In this document: positions 35,301-42,548 of the stretch, in pieces | Layout: every line of letters starts with the position of its first letter | Numbering within the stretch: the stretch's first letter is position 1 | Source of the DNA: Chitinivibrionales bacterium | GTDB lineage: Bacteria > Fibrobacterota > Chitinivibrionia > Chitinivibrionales > FEN-1185 | Reading direction: 5' to 3' | Assembly: GCA_035516255.1 (NCBI GenBank) | Contig: DATJAL010000047.1 | Span: 148,929-212,928 of the forward strand | Length of the DNA: 64,000 nucleotides | Notes under the pieces: model-generated | The model's input: only the letters and a program-made list of their open reading frames with translations | What the model was told of the DNA's origin: nothing | The model's database searches: none | Translations under genes and position numbers: made by a program

Positions 35301-35606
35301 GCCGTCCCTTTTGTAAATATTTGAAATTTCCGTTGAAAGAATGAACCGCACGTCGCCTTTGCATGACGGCGGAAGGTCTTTTTCGATCACTTTGCAAAAC
35401 TCCGGCTTCAGCCTGAACAGCCCATTACCGCACGGAGCAAGCTTTGTTTTAATTTCTTCGTACCATTTCGGGTGCACGCAGTCGCCCGTGGCCACCACCT
35501 GAATGCCCTTGAGCTGCGCCCACAGCCACAGATGTTCAAAGTCCAATTGGCTGCTTGTCGCGCGGGAATATTTGGAGTGGATGTGGAGGTCGGCGTAGTA
35601 TTTCAT
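32340..35606 (-). CDS. Fusion of endonuclease Q-like PHP nuclease with a UvrD/PcrA helicase
   Basis: A 1088-residue DNA repair protein. Residues 1-400 match the TIGR00375/EndoQ group: PHP metal motifs DLHIHSKYSRA, TGDCVHPKW, STEIS, PAHVWTPWFSVLGS and SNSDAHSPNKLGREAN, then a zinc module with C..H and CPVCGKPVTVG. EndoQ nicks DNA 5' of deaminated bases (hypoxanthine, uracil, xanthine). After a charged linker (about 420-475) comes a superfamily 1A helicase: AGPGTGKTHTL near residue 502, TFTNKAAEEM, FVDEYQDIND, GDPNQAIYGFRGSD, LSENYRS, LTLHAAKGLEFPVVFI and YVGMTRAKELLYL. All core motifs are present in both halves. It stands alone, flanked by repeats. The coupled nick-and-unwind role is inference. 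Confidence 0.92.
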   Translation of the reverse strand: MKYYADLHIHSKYSRATSSQLDFEHLWLWAQLKGIQVVATGDCVHPKWYEEIKTKLAPCGNGLFRLKPEFCKVIEKDLPPSCKGDVRFILSTEISNIYKRDGKVRKVHNVVFVPDYSTLEKLTLKLEAIGNIRSDGRPILGLDSRDLLEIVLSCNPDAILVPAHVWTPWFSVLGSKSGFNTVEECFGDLTKYIYALETGLSSDPLMNWRLSILDNFLLVSNSDAHSPNKLGREANMFDTDLSYAGLLNALRDPSDKGLLGTVEFFPEEGKYHYDGHRKCQTRMHPRDTLKNKGLCPVCGKPVTVGVMARVEELADRAEGEKGKRWRPYKSMIPLAEIIGECLGVGPASQKVDILYNRLVGDIGGEFAALLDATLDRIAKAAGDMVAEGVRRVRNGEVTVNAGYDGEYGTIKIFSDKERKAEKRQLTMFDDESREDSIVRKEKESVKRILPGDKKKAVPENRGKSPAPKIPQEIKGEKQGAGLNEVQHAAVDHAGSHLLIIAGPGTGKTHTLVHRIAKTIPLLKNREKILAITFTNKAAEEMRVRISSLVGDTADEIYFVGTFHRFCLDLLRLYPERSNAPKNFSIATDVQRDTAVKKAFPGWPPSRRKALLEAVLKNKSFYSSLEADPEIEQYDAALHESGLLDFDDILRFAVRLLAENEFALREVRSVYRFIFVDEYQDINDVQHELLKILVHDGVRITAIGDPNQAIYGFRGSDVRFFGMFEKTFPGAETVFLSENYRSASNLLTASGHVISAESSGSVPPPTAALHLEGRLVIHEAATDLAEAEYIVHQIEKLVGGTSMFSHDSGRVDGAESGEKTFGDCAVLYRTNAQSLAVVEAFERSGIPYQVSGDKQLADYEFVKDIVALLLLASGNEMEAESLKALKRSLGFEKKAVWQDFVSGMSRELQDEGLETALNKLAQSPGIKDRIEKEKSSKDLFSRLLRIARLQVSLQFFVDYIQLQQSDDSLVPAAEKVSLLTLHAAKGLEFPVVFIAGCEQGLVPLLREGKEFDPAEERRLFYVGMTRAKELLYLIHARRRTLYGKTIDARPSPYLSDIEEELKTYEKAAAMKVKKVAECEQTDFMGELFT

Positions 35607-35951
35607 GGCAAAAGAAAAATAAATAATAAATTTAAAGGCGGGGGAAGTATCCCCCTCGCTTCAGCCCGTCCGCGCACCTTGATAATTTTAAGGATTTCAA
35701 GTAAATAAAATTATTCCCAAGATCGTAGTCCTATCGGTTTTAAAATCAGTGAGGCGATTGAAAATAAAAATTTAAAACGTATCATTCTGTTTCTCCCCCG
35801 GGCGGCCTGCGGACGCGATAGAACCTTCAAGAAAGGGATCGCTTCGCCGGCCGCCTCCCCCTTTTTATAGCACTCTAATCTTCTTCTCTGCGTCTGTGCG
35901 TTGGATTTTATTTTTTTCTCTGTGCTCTCTGTGTCTCTGTGGTGATTTTTT
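35607..35951. other. Gene-free region with a family B box and a short CACCACAGAG-type repeat
   Basis: About 345 bases. It holds a family B hairpin box at 35640-35678 (GGCGGGGGAAGTATCCCCCTCGC), an AT-rich middle, GC-rich CCCGGGCGGCCTGCGGACGCG, and at about 35899-35950 the inverted CACCACAGAGACACAGAG repeat. No gene is supported. Confidence 0.5.
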
Positions 35952-36314
35952 TTATCCGTCTCTTTTTACCGTTTCCGGCGAAAACGCCGGCGTACACACC
36001 GCGATGTATTCAGCGCCTTCGGCGCCGGGCGTGGAATACTGGACCCATTCTCCTGCGTGGGCAATCACGGCCTGACCTGCATTTACCTCAATCGTTCCGG
36101 TCTTGTGTTTCACGTGAACCCTGCCTTTGAGTACCACCGTGTATTCATCGAACGCAGGCGTCTGGCCCGGCTCGACCCATCCCTGCGGGCTTTTCATCCT
36201 CGCAACACTTACACCGGTCGTGTTTGAATTGATGCGGCCGATGAACTCCTCGATTTTCTTGGGTTTGTTGCCGGCGGCAGAAACAATGGTTGGTTTTTCG
36301 ATGAGGCGGGGCAT
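35952..36314 (-). CDS. Small cupin-domain protein
   Basis: A 120-residue single-domain cupin. The ATG at 36314 is preceded by AAAGGAG at good spacing. Beta-barrel motifs: FDEYTVVLKGRVHVKHKTG (cupin motif 1 in degenerate form), VNAGQAVIAHAGEWVQYSTP (motif 2). The usual metal-binding His-x-His is not present in motif 1, so metal binding is doubtful. Such small cupins often act as isomerases, sensors or ligand binders. There is no neighbour in operon; the modular repeat lies just upstream. Confidence 0.8.
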   Translation of the reverse strand: MPRLIEKPTIVSAAGNKPKKIEEFIGRINSNTTGVSVARMKSPQGWVEPGQTPAFDEYTVVLKGRVHVKHKTGTIEVNAGQAVIAHAGEWVQYSTPGAEGAEYIAVCTPAFSPETVKRDG

Positions 36315-36339
36315 GGTTTTTCTCCTTTTTGATAATATA

Positions 36340-36480
36340 AAATATCCAGGTGGGGAAAGCATCCCCCTCGCTCGAGCCCCCTCCTGGGTGCAGCCGGGCA
36401 CCAGCCGTGGCAGCCCGAGCCGAAGGCGAGACCGGAGCGAGGGCCGACCCCTTCGCGCAGGGGAACGCCCGGATTTTTAT
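36340..36480 (-). repeat. Modular GC-rich repeat, copy 2 (joined to a family B box)
   Basis: On the minus strand: ATCCGGGCGTTCCCC, hairpin TGCGCGAAGGGG, TCGGCCCTCGCTCCGGTCTC, CTTCGGCTCGGGCTGCCACG, then GTGCCCGGCTGCACCC. At the far end the usual CCTAACGC tail is replaced by the family B box GGGGGATGCTTTCCCC. Confidence 0.75.
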
Positions 36481-36535
36481 TCATATTTAAAATTTTCTTT
36501 TTAATAACTAATAGCCCTAACTATTTTTTACCCCG

Positions 36536-37084
36536 ATGAAGCAGATCGAACTCCTCATGGATGCGACTGCCTTGGACCGGGCCCTCACCCGGATTTCCCA
36601 CCAGATATTGGAAAAAAACCAGAACCTCAAGAAATTCGGCATCGTGGGCATGCAGACGCGCGGCGTGTACCTGGCCCAGCGCATCGCGGCGAAGATCAAC
36701 GAGCTCGAGAAGACCAAATTCACCGCGGGCGTGCTCGACATCACCATGTACCGCGACGACTACCGCAGGGCGCTCAAACAGCCCAAGGTGAAGGTCACCA
36801 ACATTCCGTTCGACATCAGCGGAATCGACATGATCCTGGTGGACGACGTGCTTTACACCGGGAGAACCGTTCGCGCCGCGCTCGACGCGCTCAACGACTT
36901 CGGCAGGCCCAAGAGCATACAGCTCGCGGTGCTCATCGACCGCGACTATCGCGAGATGCCCATCCGCGCCGACTACGTGGGCATGACCGTCACCACGCGC
37001 AAGAACCAGGAGGTGGCGCTCAAGGTGAAGGAAGTCGACGGCGAAGACTCTTTATGGCTCATGGAACTCGAAAAGGGCGATTAG
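36536..37084 (+). CDS. pyrR: PyrR bifunctional regulator/uracil phosphoribosyltransferase
   Basis: A 182-residue PRPP-binding protein that attenuates pyrimidine operons by binding mRNA and also has uracil phosphoribosyltransferase activity. Motifs: ALTRISHQILEKN, GIVGMQTRGVYLAQRIA, the 13-residue PRPP site MILVDDVLYTGRTVRAAL, and AVLIDRDYREMPIRADYVG. It heads the run pyrR-pyrB-pyrC with about 80 bases before pyrB. I could not make out a PyrR binding loop or attenuator upstream. No clear Shine-Dalgarno precedes the ATG. Confidence 0.95.
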   Translation: MKQIELLMDATALDRALTRISHQILEKNQNLKKFGIVGMQTRGVYLAQRIAAKINELEKTKFTAGVLDITMYRDDYRRALKQPKVKVTNIPFDISGIDMILVDDVLYTGRTVRAALDALNDFGRPKSIQLAVLIDRDYREMPIRADYVGMTVTTRKNQEVALKVKEVDGEDSLWLMELEKGD

Positions 37085-37163
37085 AAATAACGCCAATGAA
37101 AATAAGGAAATCTTACTCATTAGTTAAAATCATGTACATCATTTTCCAATCTAGAGAATCCCT

Positions 37164-38090
37164 GTGGCGCTGACCATAAAGCATCTGCTCGGCCTCGAAG
37201 GCGTGTCGAAGGAGGACATCACCCTCATCCTCGACACGGCCGACACCTTTTACGAGGTGCTCCAGCGCGAGATCCCCCAGGTGCCCACCCTGCGCGGCAG
37301 GACCATTGTGAACCTCTTCTTCGAAAACAGCACGCGTACGCGCATGTCGTTCGAGTTGGCCGAAAAGCGGCTCTCGGCGAGCCCGCTCAACTTCTCCACC
37401 TCCACGAGCTCGGTTGCCAAAGGGGAATCGCTGCGCGACACCATGCGCAACATCGAGGCCATGAAGATCGACATGGTGGTGGTGCGGCACAGCGCGGCGG
37501 GCGCGCCCTTGTTCCTCACGCGCTGCACCGACGCGGCCATCATTAACGCGGGCGACGGCTTGCACGAGCACCCCACCCAGGCGCTGCTTGACATGATGAC
37601 CATACGCCAGAAGCTGAAAAAACTCGACGGCCTCAAGGTGGCCATCATCGGCGACATCCTGCACAGCCGCGTGGCACGCTCAAACGCCTGGGGCATGACG
37701 ACCATGGGCATGGACGTGACGCTGTGCGGCCCGCCCACCCTGCTGCCGCAGCACCCCGATGTCCTGGGCGTGCGGGTCACCGACAGCATGGACGAGGCGC
37801 TGCGCGGCGCCGACGTCGTGATGCTTTTGCGGCTCCAGCTCGAGCGCCAGGGAAGCGGCCTGTTCCCCTCCATCCGCGAATACCGCGAGCGCTACGGGCT
37901 CGACCTTGACAAATTAAACAAGCTGCCCGGCGACATCATCGTGATGCACCCCGGCCCCATCAACCGCGGCATCGAGCTCGCCTCCAACGTGGCCGACTCG
38001 GGCAAAAGCGTGATCCTCGACCAGGTGACCAACGGCGTGGCCGTGCGCATGGCCGTCCTCTTCCTTCTCGGCGGAGGCGAGCGTGTATAA
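37164..38090 (+). CDS. pyrB: Aspartate carbamoyltransferase catalytic subunit
   Basis: Joins carbamoyl phosphate and aspartate in the second step of pyrimidine synthesis. The 308-residue protein starts at a GTG (37164) and keeps both signature motifs: the carbamoyl-phosphate site [17 protein letters not shown] and [10 protein letters not shown]. Also present are KGESLRDT (the 80s loop) and [10 protein letters not shown] (the 240s loop). The length is normal. Its end overlaps pyrC by eight bases. No regulatory subunit gene (pyrI) follows, as is usual where PyrB works with a PyrC-type partner. Confidence 0.95.
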   Translation: MALTIKHLLGLEGVSKEDITLILDTADTFYEVLQREIPQVPTLRGRTIVNLFFENSTRTRMSFELAEKRLSASPLNFSTSTSSVAKGESLRDTMRNIEAMKIDMVVVRHSAAGAPLFLTRCTDAAIINAGDGLHEHPTQALLDMMTIRQKLKKLDGLKVAIIGDILHSRVARSNAWGMTTMGMDVTLCGPPTLLPQHPDVLGVRVTDSMDEALRGADVVMLLRLQLERQGSGLFPSIREYRERYGLDLDKLNKLPGDIIVMHPGPINRGIELASNVADSGKSVILDQVTNGVAVRMAVLFLLGGGERV

Positions 38091-39429
38091 GAAACCCAAC
38101 GGCCAGACCGTGTATAAGCCCGGCATCGAGGCCCATCCCGCGAACATCCTCATCAAGAACGGCCGCGTGATAGACCCGGCCAACCGTATCGACGAGCAGG
38201 TGAACGTGGGCGTGGAAAACGGCGTGATCAAATTCCTGGGCAAGGAAGTTCCGCAGGGATTCCGGCCGCAGGAGGAGATTGACGCGGAGGGAATGTGGGT
38301 GGTGCCCGGCCTCATGGACATGCACGTGCACCTGCGCGAGCCGGGACGCGAGGACAAGGAGACCATCGAGACCGGCACGCAGGCCGCGGCCGCCGGCGGG
38401 TTCACCGCGGTTGCCTGCATGCCCAACACCAACCCGGTGCTCGACGAGGAATCCAAGATCCGCTACGTGGTGCAGCGCGGACAATACTGCCCGTGCCGCA
38501 TCTATCCGGTGGGCTCCATCACCAAGGGGCTTGCGGGCGAGGAGCTGTCGCCGTTCGGCGAGATGGTGCGCGCCGGCGCCAGGGCAGTGAGCGACGACGG
38601 CAAGAGCGTGCGCAAGTCCAACATGATGAAGAACGCGCTCAACTATTCGAAATCATTCAAGATACCCGTGATCTGCCACTGCGAGGACGTCGACCTCTCG
38701 GCCGGCGGCCAGATGAACGAGGGTCTCGCATCCACGCGTTTGGGCCTGCGCGGCATCCCGTCGATCGCCGAGGACATCATCGTCACGCGCGACCTCATGC
38801 TCGCGGCGTACACGGGCGCGCGCGTCCATATTGCGCATGTGTCAACCGCCGGCGCCGTGCGCATGATCCGCGACGCCAAGCAGCGCGGCGCGGCCGTCAC
38901 CTGCGAGACCTGCCCGCACTACTTCACACTGTGCGACGACGACATCGTCGGCTGGGACACCAACCGCAAGATGAACCCGCCGCTGCGCACCGACGCCGAC
39001 CGCAAGGAGATCATCGCGGCGCTTTCCGACGGCACCATCGATGTGATCGCGAGCGACCACGCGCCGCACGTGAGCGAGGAGAAGGACGTGGAGTTCGACG
39101 CGGCCAGCTTCGGCGTGATCGGGCTCGAGACCTCGCTTGGCGTTGCGCTCACCCAGCTTGTCGCCAAAGACATCCTCATGCCCGCCGACCTCGTGGAGAA
39201 GATGAGCCTCGCGCCCAACCGGATCCTCGGGCTCGACGGCGGCACGCTCTCCATCGGCAAGCGCGCCGACATCACCATCATCGACCCCAAGACCAAATGG
39301 ACGGTCGACCCCGAAAACTTCTTCTCCAAGTCCCGCAACACGCCGTTTGCCGGCCTCGAGCTAGCGGGATTTGCAAAAGCGACGATACTGGGCGGGGCGA
39401 TTGTGTATATACGAGATTCAAGCAAATAA
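38083..39429 (+). CDS. pyrC: Dihydroorotase
   Basis: Cyclises carbamoyl aspartate to dihydroorotate. It is 448 residues, the longer type I dihydroorotase/allantoinase form. It starts at GTG 38083, eight bases inside pyrB, so translation is coupled. The N-terminus has about 20 extra residues before the usual [15 protein letters not shown]. Metal-site motifs: [51 protein letters not shown] and ASDHAPH. Zn ligands therefore look intact. A family B hairpin box begins nine bases after the stop and may serve as transcription end. Confidence 0.95.
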   Translation: MYKKPNGQTVYKPGIEAHPANILIKNGRVIDPANRIDEQVNVGVENGVIKFLGKEVPQGFRPQEEIDAEGMWVVPGLMDMHVHLREPGREDKETIETGTQAAAAGGFTAVACMPNTNPVLDEESKIRYVVQRGQYCPCRIYPVGSITKGLAGEELSPFGEMVRAGARAVSDDGKSVRKSNMMKNALNYSKSFKIPVICHCEDVDLSAGGQMNEGLASTRLGLRGIPSIAEDIIVTRDLMLAAYTGARVHIAHVSTAGAVRMIRDAKQRGAAVTCETCPHYFTLCDDDIVGWDTNRKMNPPLRTDADRKEIIAALSDGTIDVIASDHAPHVSEEKDVEFDAASFGVIGLETSLGVALTQLVAKDILMPADLVEKMSLAPNRILGLDGGTLSIGKRADITIIDPKTKWTVDPENFFSKSRNTPFAGLELAGFAKATILGGAIVYIRDSSK

Positions 39430-39825
39430 AATTCAATCGGGGGAGAAGTCTCTCCCCCGGCCTCGGCCTCCTCGCCGCAAGCCCGAACCTTCAGCTGGGC
39501 GCACCCTTGTTGCGACAGGTAAAAGACAAAAGAGGTTGATTCTGATTTGATTGATCACTGCCCGCTGGGCTACTGACATCTAATTTTTTAGAGCACGCTT
39601 GTGAGCGGTGGTTGCTTAAGACGACTGATTGCCTGCAAACACTCCGAATTTTTCCCGCCTTTGTAAACTTTTTCCCGTTCAAATAAGTCAAGAAATCGGT
39701 TGATATTTTTCCTCTTTTATACTAAGATATATAATGGAATTTTCAGCGTTTTTAGCTGCAGGTTCAGGCGGCCCAAACAGTTTGATACCGAGCAACGCTG
39801 TACCGTCCACCATTCGGAAAAGCTG
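39430..39825. other. Gene-free region with a family B box
   Basis: About 395 bases between pyrC and the kinase gene. The hairpin box GGGGGAGAAGTCTCTCCCCC lies at 39439-39458, followed by GC-rich sequence to about 39510 and then AT-rich DNA that should carry the kinase promoter. No gene is supported. Confidence 0.5.
39439..39510 (+). repeat. Family B repeat with perfect GGGGGAGA-AGTC-TCTCCCCC hairpin
   Basis: An 8-base-pair perfect stem with an AGTC loop, followed by a GC-rich arm ending TGGGCGCACCC. Similar boxes lie at 35640-35678, 36350-36372 and 49736-49755. Confidence 0.7.
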
Positions 39826-41673
39826 ATGGAAACACTCAGCAACAATCAAAAACCGGGCGACGACGCCGAAAATGCCGGCTCGTTCACCTTCAAGCGCGTG
39901 CCCCATGTGATGATCCTGCCCGACGGCTCCAAACCCGACACATTGGGTTCAGGAACCATCTCTTCCCTCTTGGGTGTTGGCGGTATGTCAAACGTGTATG
40001 AAATCTGGAATCCCCAGCTTGAAATGAAACGGGCGGTAAAACTCCTGCACCCGAATTATTCCAAAGAGTCGAAGGAGCGGTTTGAAACGGAAATTAAAAT
40101 TACCGCCAAGCTCGACCATCCGAACATCGTCGAAATCCACGCGGTGGGCGAATGGAACGGTCTTCCCTACATCGAGATGGAAAAGATCGAGGGCGTCACG
40201 CTCGAAAAACTGCTGAGCGACCGGGGCGGGCTGCCGTTCGAGGTGTGCACGTCGATCGGCATCATGATGAGCCGGGCGCTGCGCTACGCGCACAGCCACC
40301 AGTACACCCTGTACGGCGAAACCTACCGGGGCATCATCCACCGCGACCTGAAGCCCAACAACATCATGGTGACCGACGAGGGCAATGTCAAGCTCATGGA
40401 CTTCGGCATCGCGCGGCCCATCGACGCGTCGATCCACACCACCGACAGCACATCGGTCATGGGCACCATGCAATACCTGTCGCCGGAGCTGCTCGAGGGG
40501 AAAACGCCGGACATCCGCACCGACATCTATTCGCTCGGCGCAATCCTGTACGAGGTGGTCACGGGCATCAAGGCATTCACGGAGAGCAACATCTCAAAGC
40601 TGATGCTTTGCAAAATAAGAAACGAATACAAACCGCTTGACTCGTTCAAGCTCAAGATCCCGCCCCGGTTAAAGCGGCTCATCAGGAAATGCCTGAACCG
40701 CGAACGCGAAAAACGGCCCCCGGACGCCGCGGCCATGCTCGCGGAGCTCACCAGGATCCACAAGGCGCTGACGCCGCAGACGCCCGAGGCGGTCATGCAG
40801 GCGTTCGTGGGAACCGGCGGAGAAAAAATGGTGGTGGGGATCAAGAGGCAGATTCCGGTTTGGCCGATTGCCGCCGGTCTTGCCGCGATGATTTTTATTG
40901 CCGGTGCGGTTCTGATATACCGATCTGTCAACAAATCCCGGCGGGCAGCGCCGGCGGTTGTCGCCGTGAAAACGGCCCGGCCGCCTGTAATTGCGCAGGC
41001 CGGGCCTGAATTGAAAAAACCTGCTCCCGGTAAGCCGCTCGAAAAATCGGCCAGGCCCGCAAGACCCGTATCGCAGGCGGCCATCAACAAGACAACGGAG
41101 CCCTTGCGGAAAACCGACGTCACCATCATCGACGAACTCAAGAACCGGTTCGGCACGCAGGACGCGCTCGAACTTTTTGTCAAGGAGATAAAACTCGGAA
41201 AGTTTGACGAGGCATCCAAGGTGTTTGGGTATATTCCGGCGGACGCACAGCAGTCCAAGACCGCCCTCATTTACAAGATGCGAATGTTCGAGGGCCTAGG
41301 CGACAAGACCAATCTCGAACAGATGATGCTGACCCAGGCCGTTGACGACGCAGAATTCTACCTTGAAAAGGCGAAATACTATTACGGTGCGGGCAATTCG
41401 GAAAAATGCCTTGACTTCCTTGACGCGTGCGCAAAATCGCGGGGCGAATTCCTTGACGCGGCGGCGCTGCGGCAGGACGTGCTCTACTACAAGGCGCTCT
41501 GCTACTCGAAGGAATTCGACAGCCATCCGAGCCGCGCCACCATGAAAAACGCCCTCGATTCGTGGTTCGAGGTCAAGCTGCTGCTGCGCGATTCGGCGGC
41601 CCATCCGTATTTCAAAAAGGCGGAAAGCGAAATGCAGCGGATCGGCGACAAGGCAAAGGACATAAAAGGATAA
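39826..41673 (+). CDS. Transmembrane Ser/Thr protein kinase with TPR-like extracytoplasmic tail
   Basis: A 615-residue Hanks-type (PknB-like) kinase. ATP loop LLGVGGMSNVYEI, catalytic Lys in RAVKLLHP, catalytic loop IIHRDLKPNNIM (H172), DFGIARP (D192) and MQYLSPELLEG are all intact. An insert HQYTLYGETYRG precedes the catalytic loop. One transmembrane helix lies near residues 344-366 (VWPIAAGLAAMIFIAGAVLI). It is followed by a Pro/Lys-rich linker and a helical region resembling TPR repeats (FDEASKVFGYIPADAQQ, AKYYYGAGNSEKCLDFLDAC). Three bases separate its stop from the next gene, so it leads a three-gene operon with secreted proteins. The signal it senses is unknown. Confidence 0.9.
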   Translation: METLSNNQKPGDDAENAGSFTFKRVPHVMILPDGSKPDTLGSGTISSLLGVGGMSNVYEIWNPQLEMKRAVKLLHPNYSKESKERFETEIKITAKLDHPNIVEIHAVGEWNGLPYIEMEKIEGVTLEKLLSDRGGLPFEVCTSIGIMMSRALRYAHSHQYTLYGETYRGIIHRDLKPNNIMVTDEGNVKLMDFGIARPIDASIHTTDSTSVMGTMQYLSPELLEGKTPDIRTDIYSLGAILYEVVTGIKAFTESNISKLMLCKIRNEYKPLDSFKLKIPPRLKRLIRKCLNREREKRPPDAAAMLAELTRIHKALTPQTPEAVMQAFVGTGGEKMVVGIKRQIPVWPIAAGLAAMIFIAGAVLIYRSVNKSRRAAPAVVAVKTARPPVIAQAGPELKKPAPGKPLEKSARPARPVSQAAINKTTEPLRKTDVTIIDELKNRFGTQDALELFVKEIKLGKFDEASKVFGYIPADAQQSKTALIYKMRMFEGLGDKTNLEQMMLTQAVDDAEFYLEKAKYYYGAGNSEKCLDFLDACAKSRGEFLDAAALRQDVLYYKALCYSKEFDSHPSRATMKNALDSWFEVKLLLRDSAAHPYFKKAESEMQRIGDKAKDIKG

Positions 41674-41676
41674 TAC

Positions 41677-42537
41677 ATGATCGCGATCAGGCCACGGCAT
41701 CTTCTTTACACTGCGGTCTTGTTTTACGCGGGGTTGCTCTCCCGGGCCGCCGGCGCTGATTTTCAGGCGATCCTCGGGGACCTTCCCAAAACCGTTTCCG
41801 CTGAAAAGGGGCCGTACCTGGTCACCTCGGACATTTACGTCCCGGCGGGAAAGACCGTGGTGGTGGATGCGGGCGCCGTGTTTCTTTTCAAGAATTTCAC
41901 GGGCCTGCACGTGCAGGGCACGCTCATCGCCAAGGGCACCGCCGAAAAGCCGGTGGTGTTTACTTCGGAGAACGACAAGCGCTTCAATAAGGAGACCGCC
42001 CTCATCGCCAACCCATACGACTGGAACGGCATTTTCATCCACAACGACGCGATCGGCACCGACCTGCAGCACGTCGAGGTGGTATATTCTGTGTACGGCA
42101 TCAACGCGCTCACCAGGTTCTTCCGCATCGTCGCCGGCACGTTCAGGGACAACGGCAGGGCAAACCTCACCATCGAGGGCCAGGCCCAGGCCGTGACCGC
42201 GGAGCCATACACCTATTCCCTTTCGGTAAAGAACGCCGCTATTGACGGCGTGCCCGTGAAAATCCTTCTGGACCCGGACGCGCGCCGGCGCAACATTGTT
42301 CGCTACACGGGAATCGGGGTGCTGGCGGCCGGCGTCGTGGCCGGCGCGGTGTTCACAACGCAATGGGACGCCTCAAAAAAACGCATGAGCACGGTGGCGG
42401 GCGACCTGTTTACTTATACCAGCTCCGATTTCACTGCCGCGCAGTCGGCGCGGAACACCAATGCCGCGCTCATGACCGCGTGCTATGCGCTCGGGTTCAT
42501 CGGCGCGTGCGGGTTTACCTATTCGTTTACGTTTTAG
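41677..42537 (+). CDS. Exported beta-helix-like protein with two C-terminal membrane helices
   Basis: A 286-residue protein with a signal peptide (LLYTAVLFYAGLLSRAAG). Residues 45-165 look like right-handed beta-helix rungs: YLVTSDIYVPAGKTVVVDAG, GLHVQGTLIAKGTAEKPVVF, DWNGIFIHND, LQHVEVVYSVYGINA. Two hydrophobic segments end the chain (IGVLAAGVVAGAVF and ACYALGFIGACGFTYSF), separated by a polar loop of some 50 residues. The layout resembles the tail of the PEGA-like protein at 23849-24757. It is tightly linked to the kinase upstream and the giant protein downstream. Role unknown, perhaps as a membrane anchor or sensor of the operon. Confidence 0.7.
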   Translation: MIAIRPRHLLYTAVLFYAGLLSRAAGADFQAILGDLPKTVSAEKGPYLVTSDIYVPAGKTVVVDAGAVFLFKNFTGLHVQGTLIAKGTAEKPVVFTSENDKRFNKETALIANPYDWNGIFIHNDAIGTDLQHVEVVYSVYGINALTRFFRIVAGTFRDNGRANLTIEGQAQAVTAEPYTYSLSVKNAAIDGVPVKILLDPDARRRNIVRYTGIGVLAAGVVAGAVFTTQWDASKKRMSTVAGDLFTYTSSDFTAAQSARNTNAALMTACYALGFIGACGFTYSFTF

Positions 42538-42548
42538 GAAGTAACGTC

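Noticed and set aside
38295..39539. 414-codon plus-strand open frame inside pyrC
   Set aside because: Arg/His/Gly-rich out-of-frame shadow; the dihydroorotase frame carries all metal motifs.
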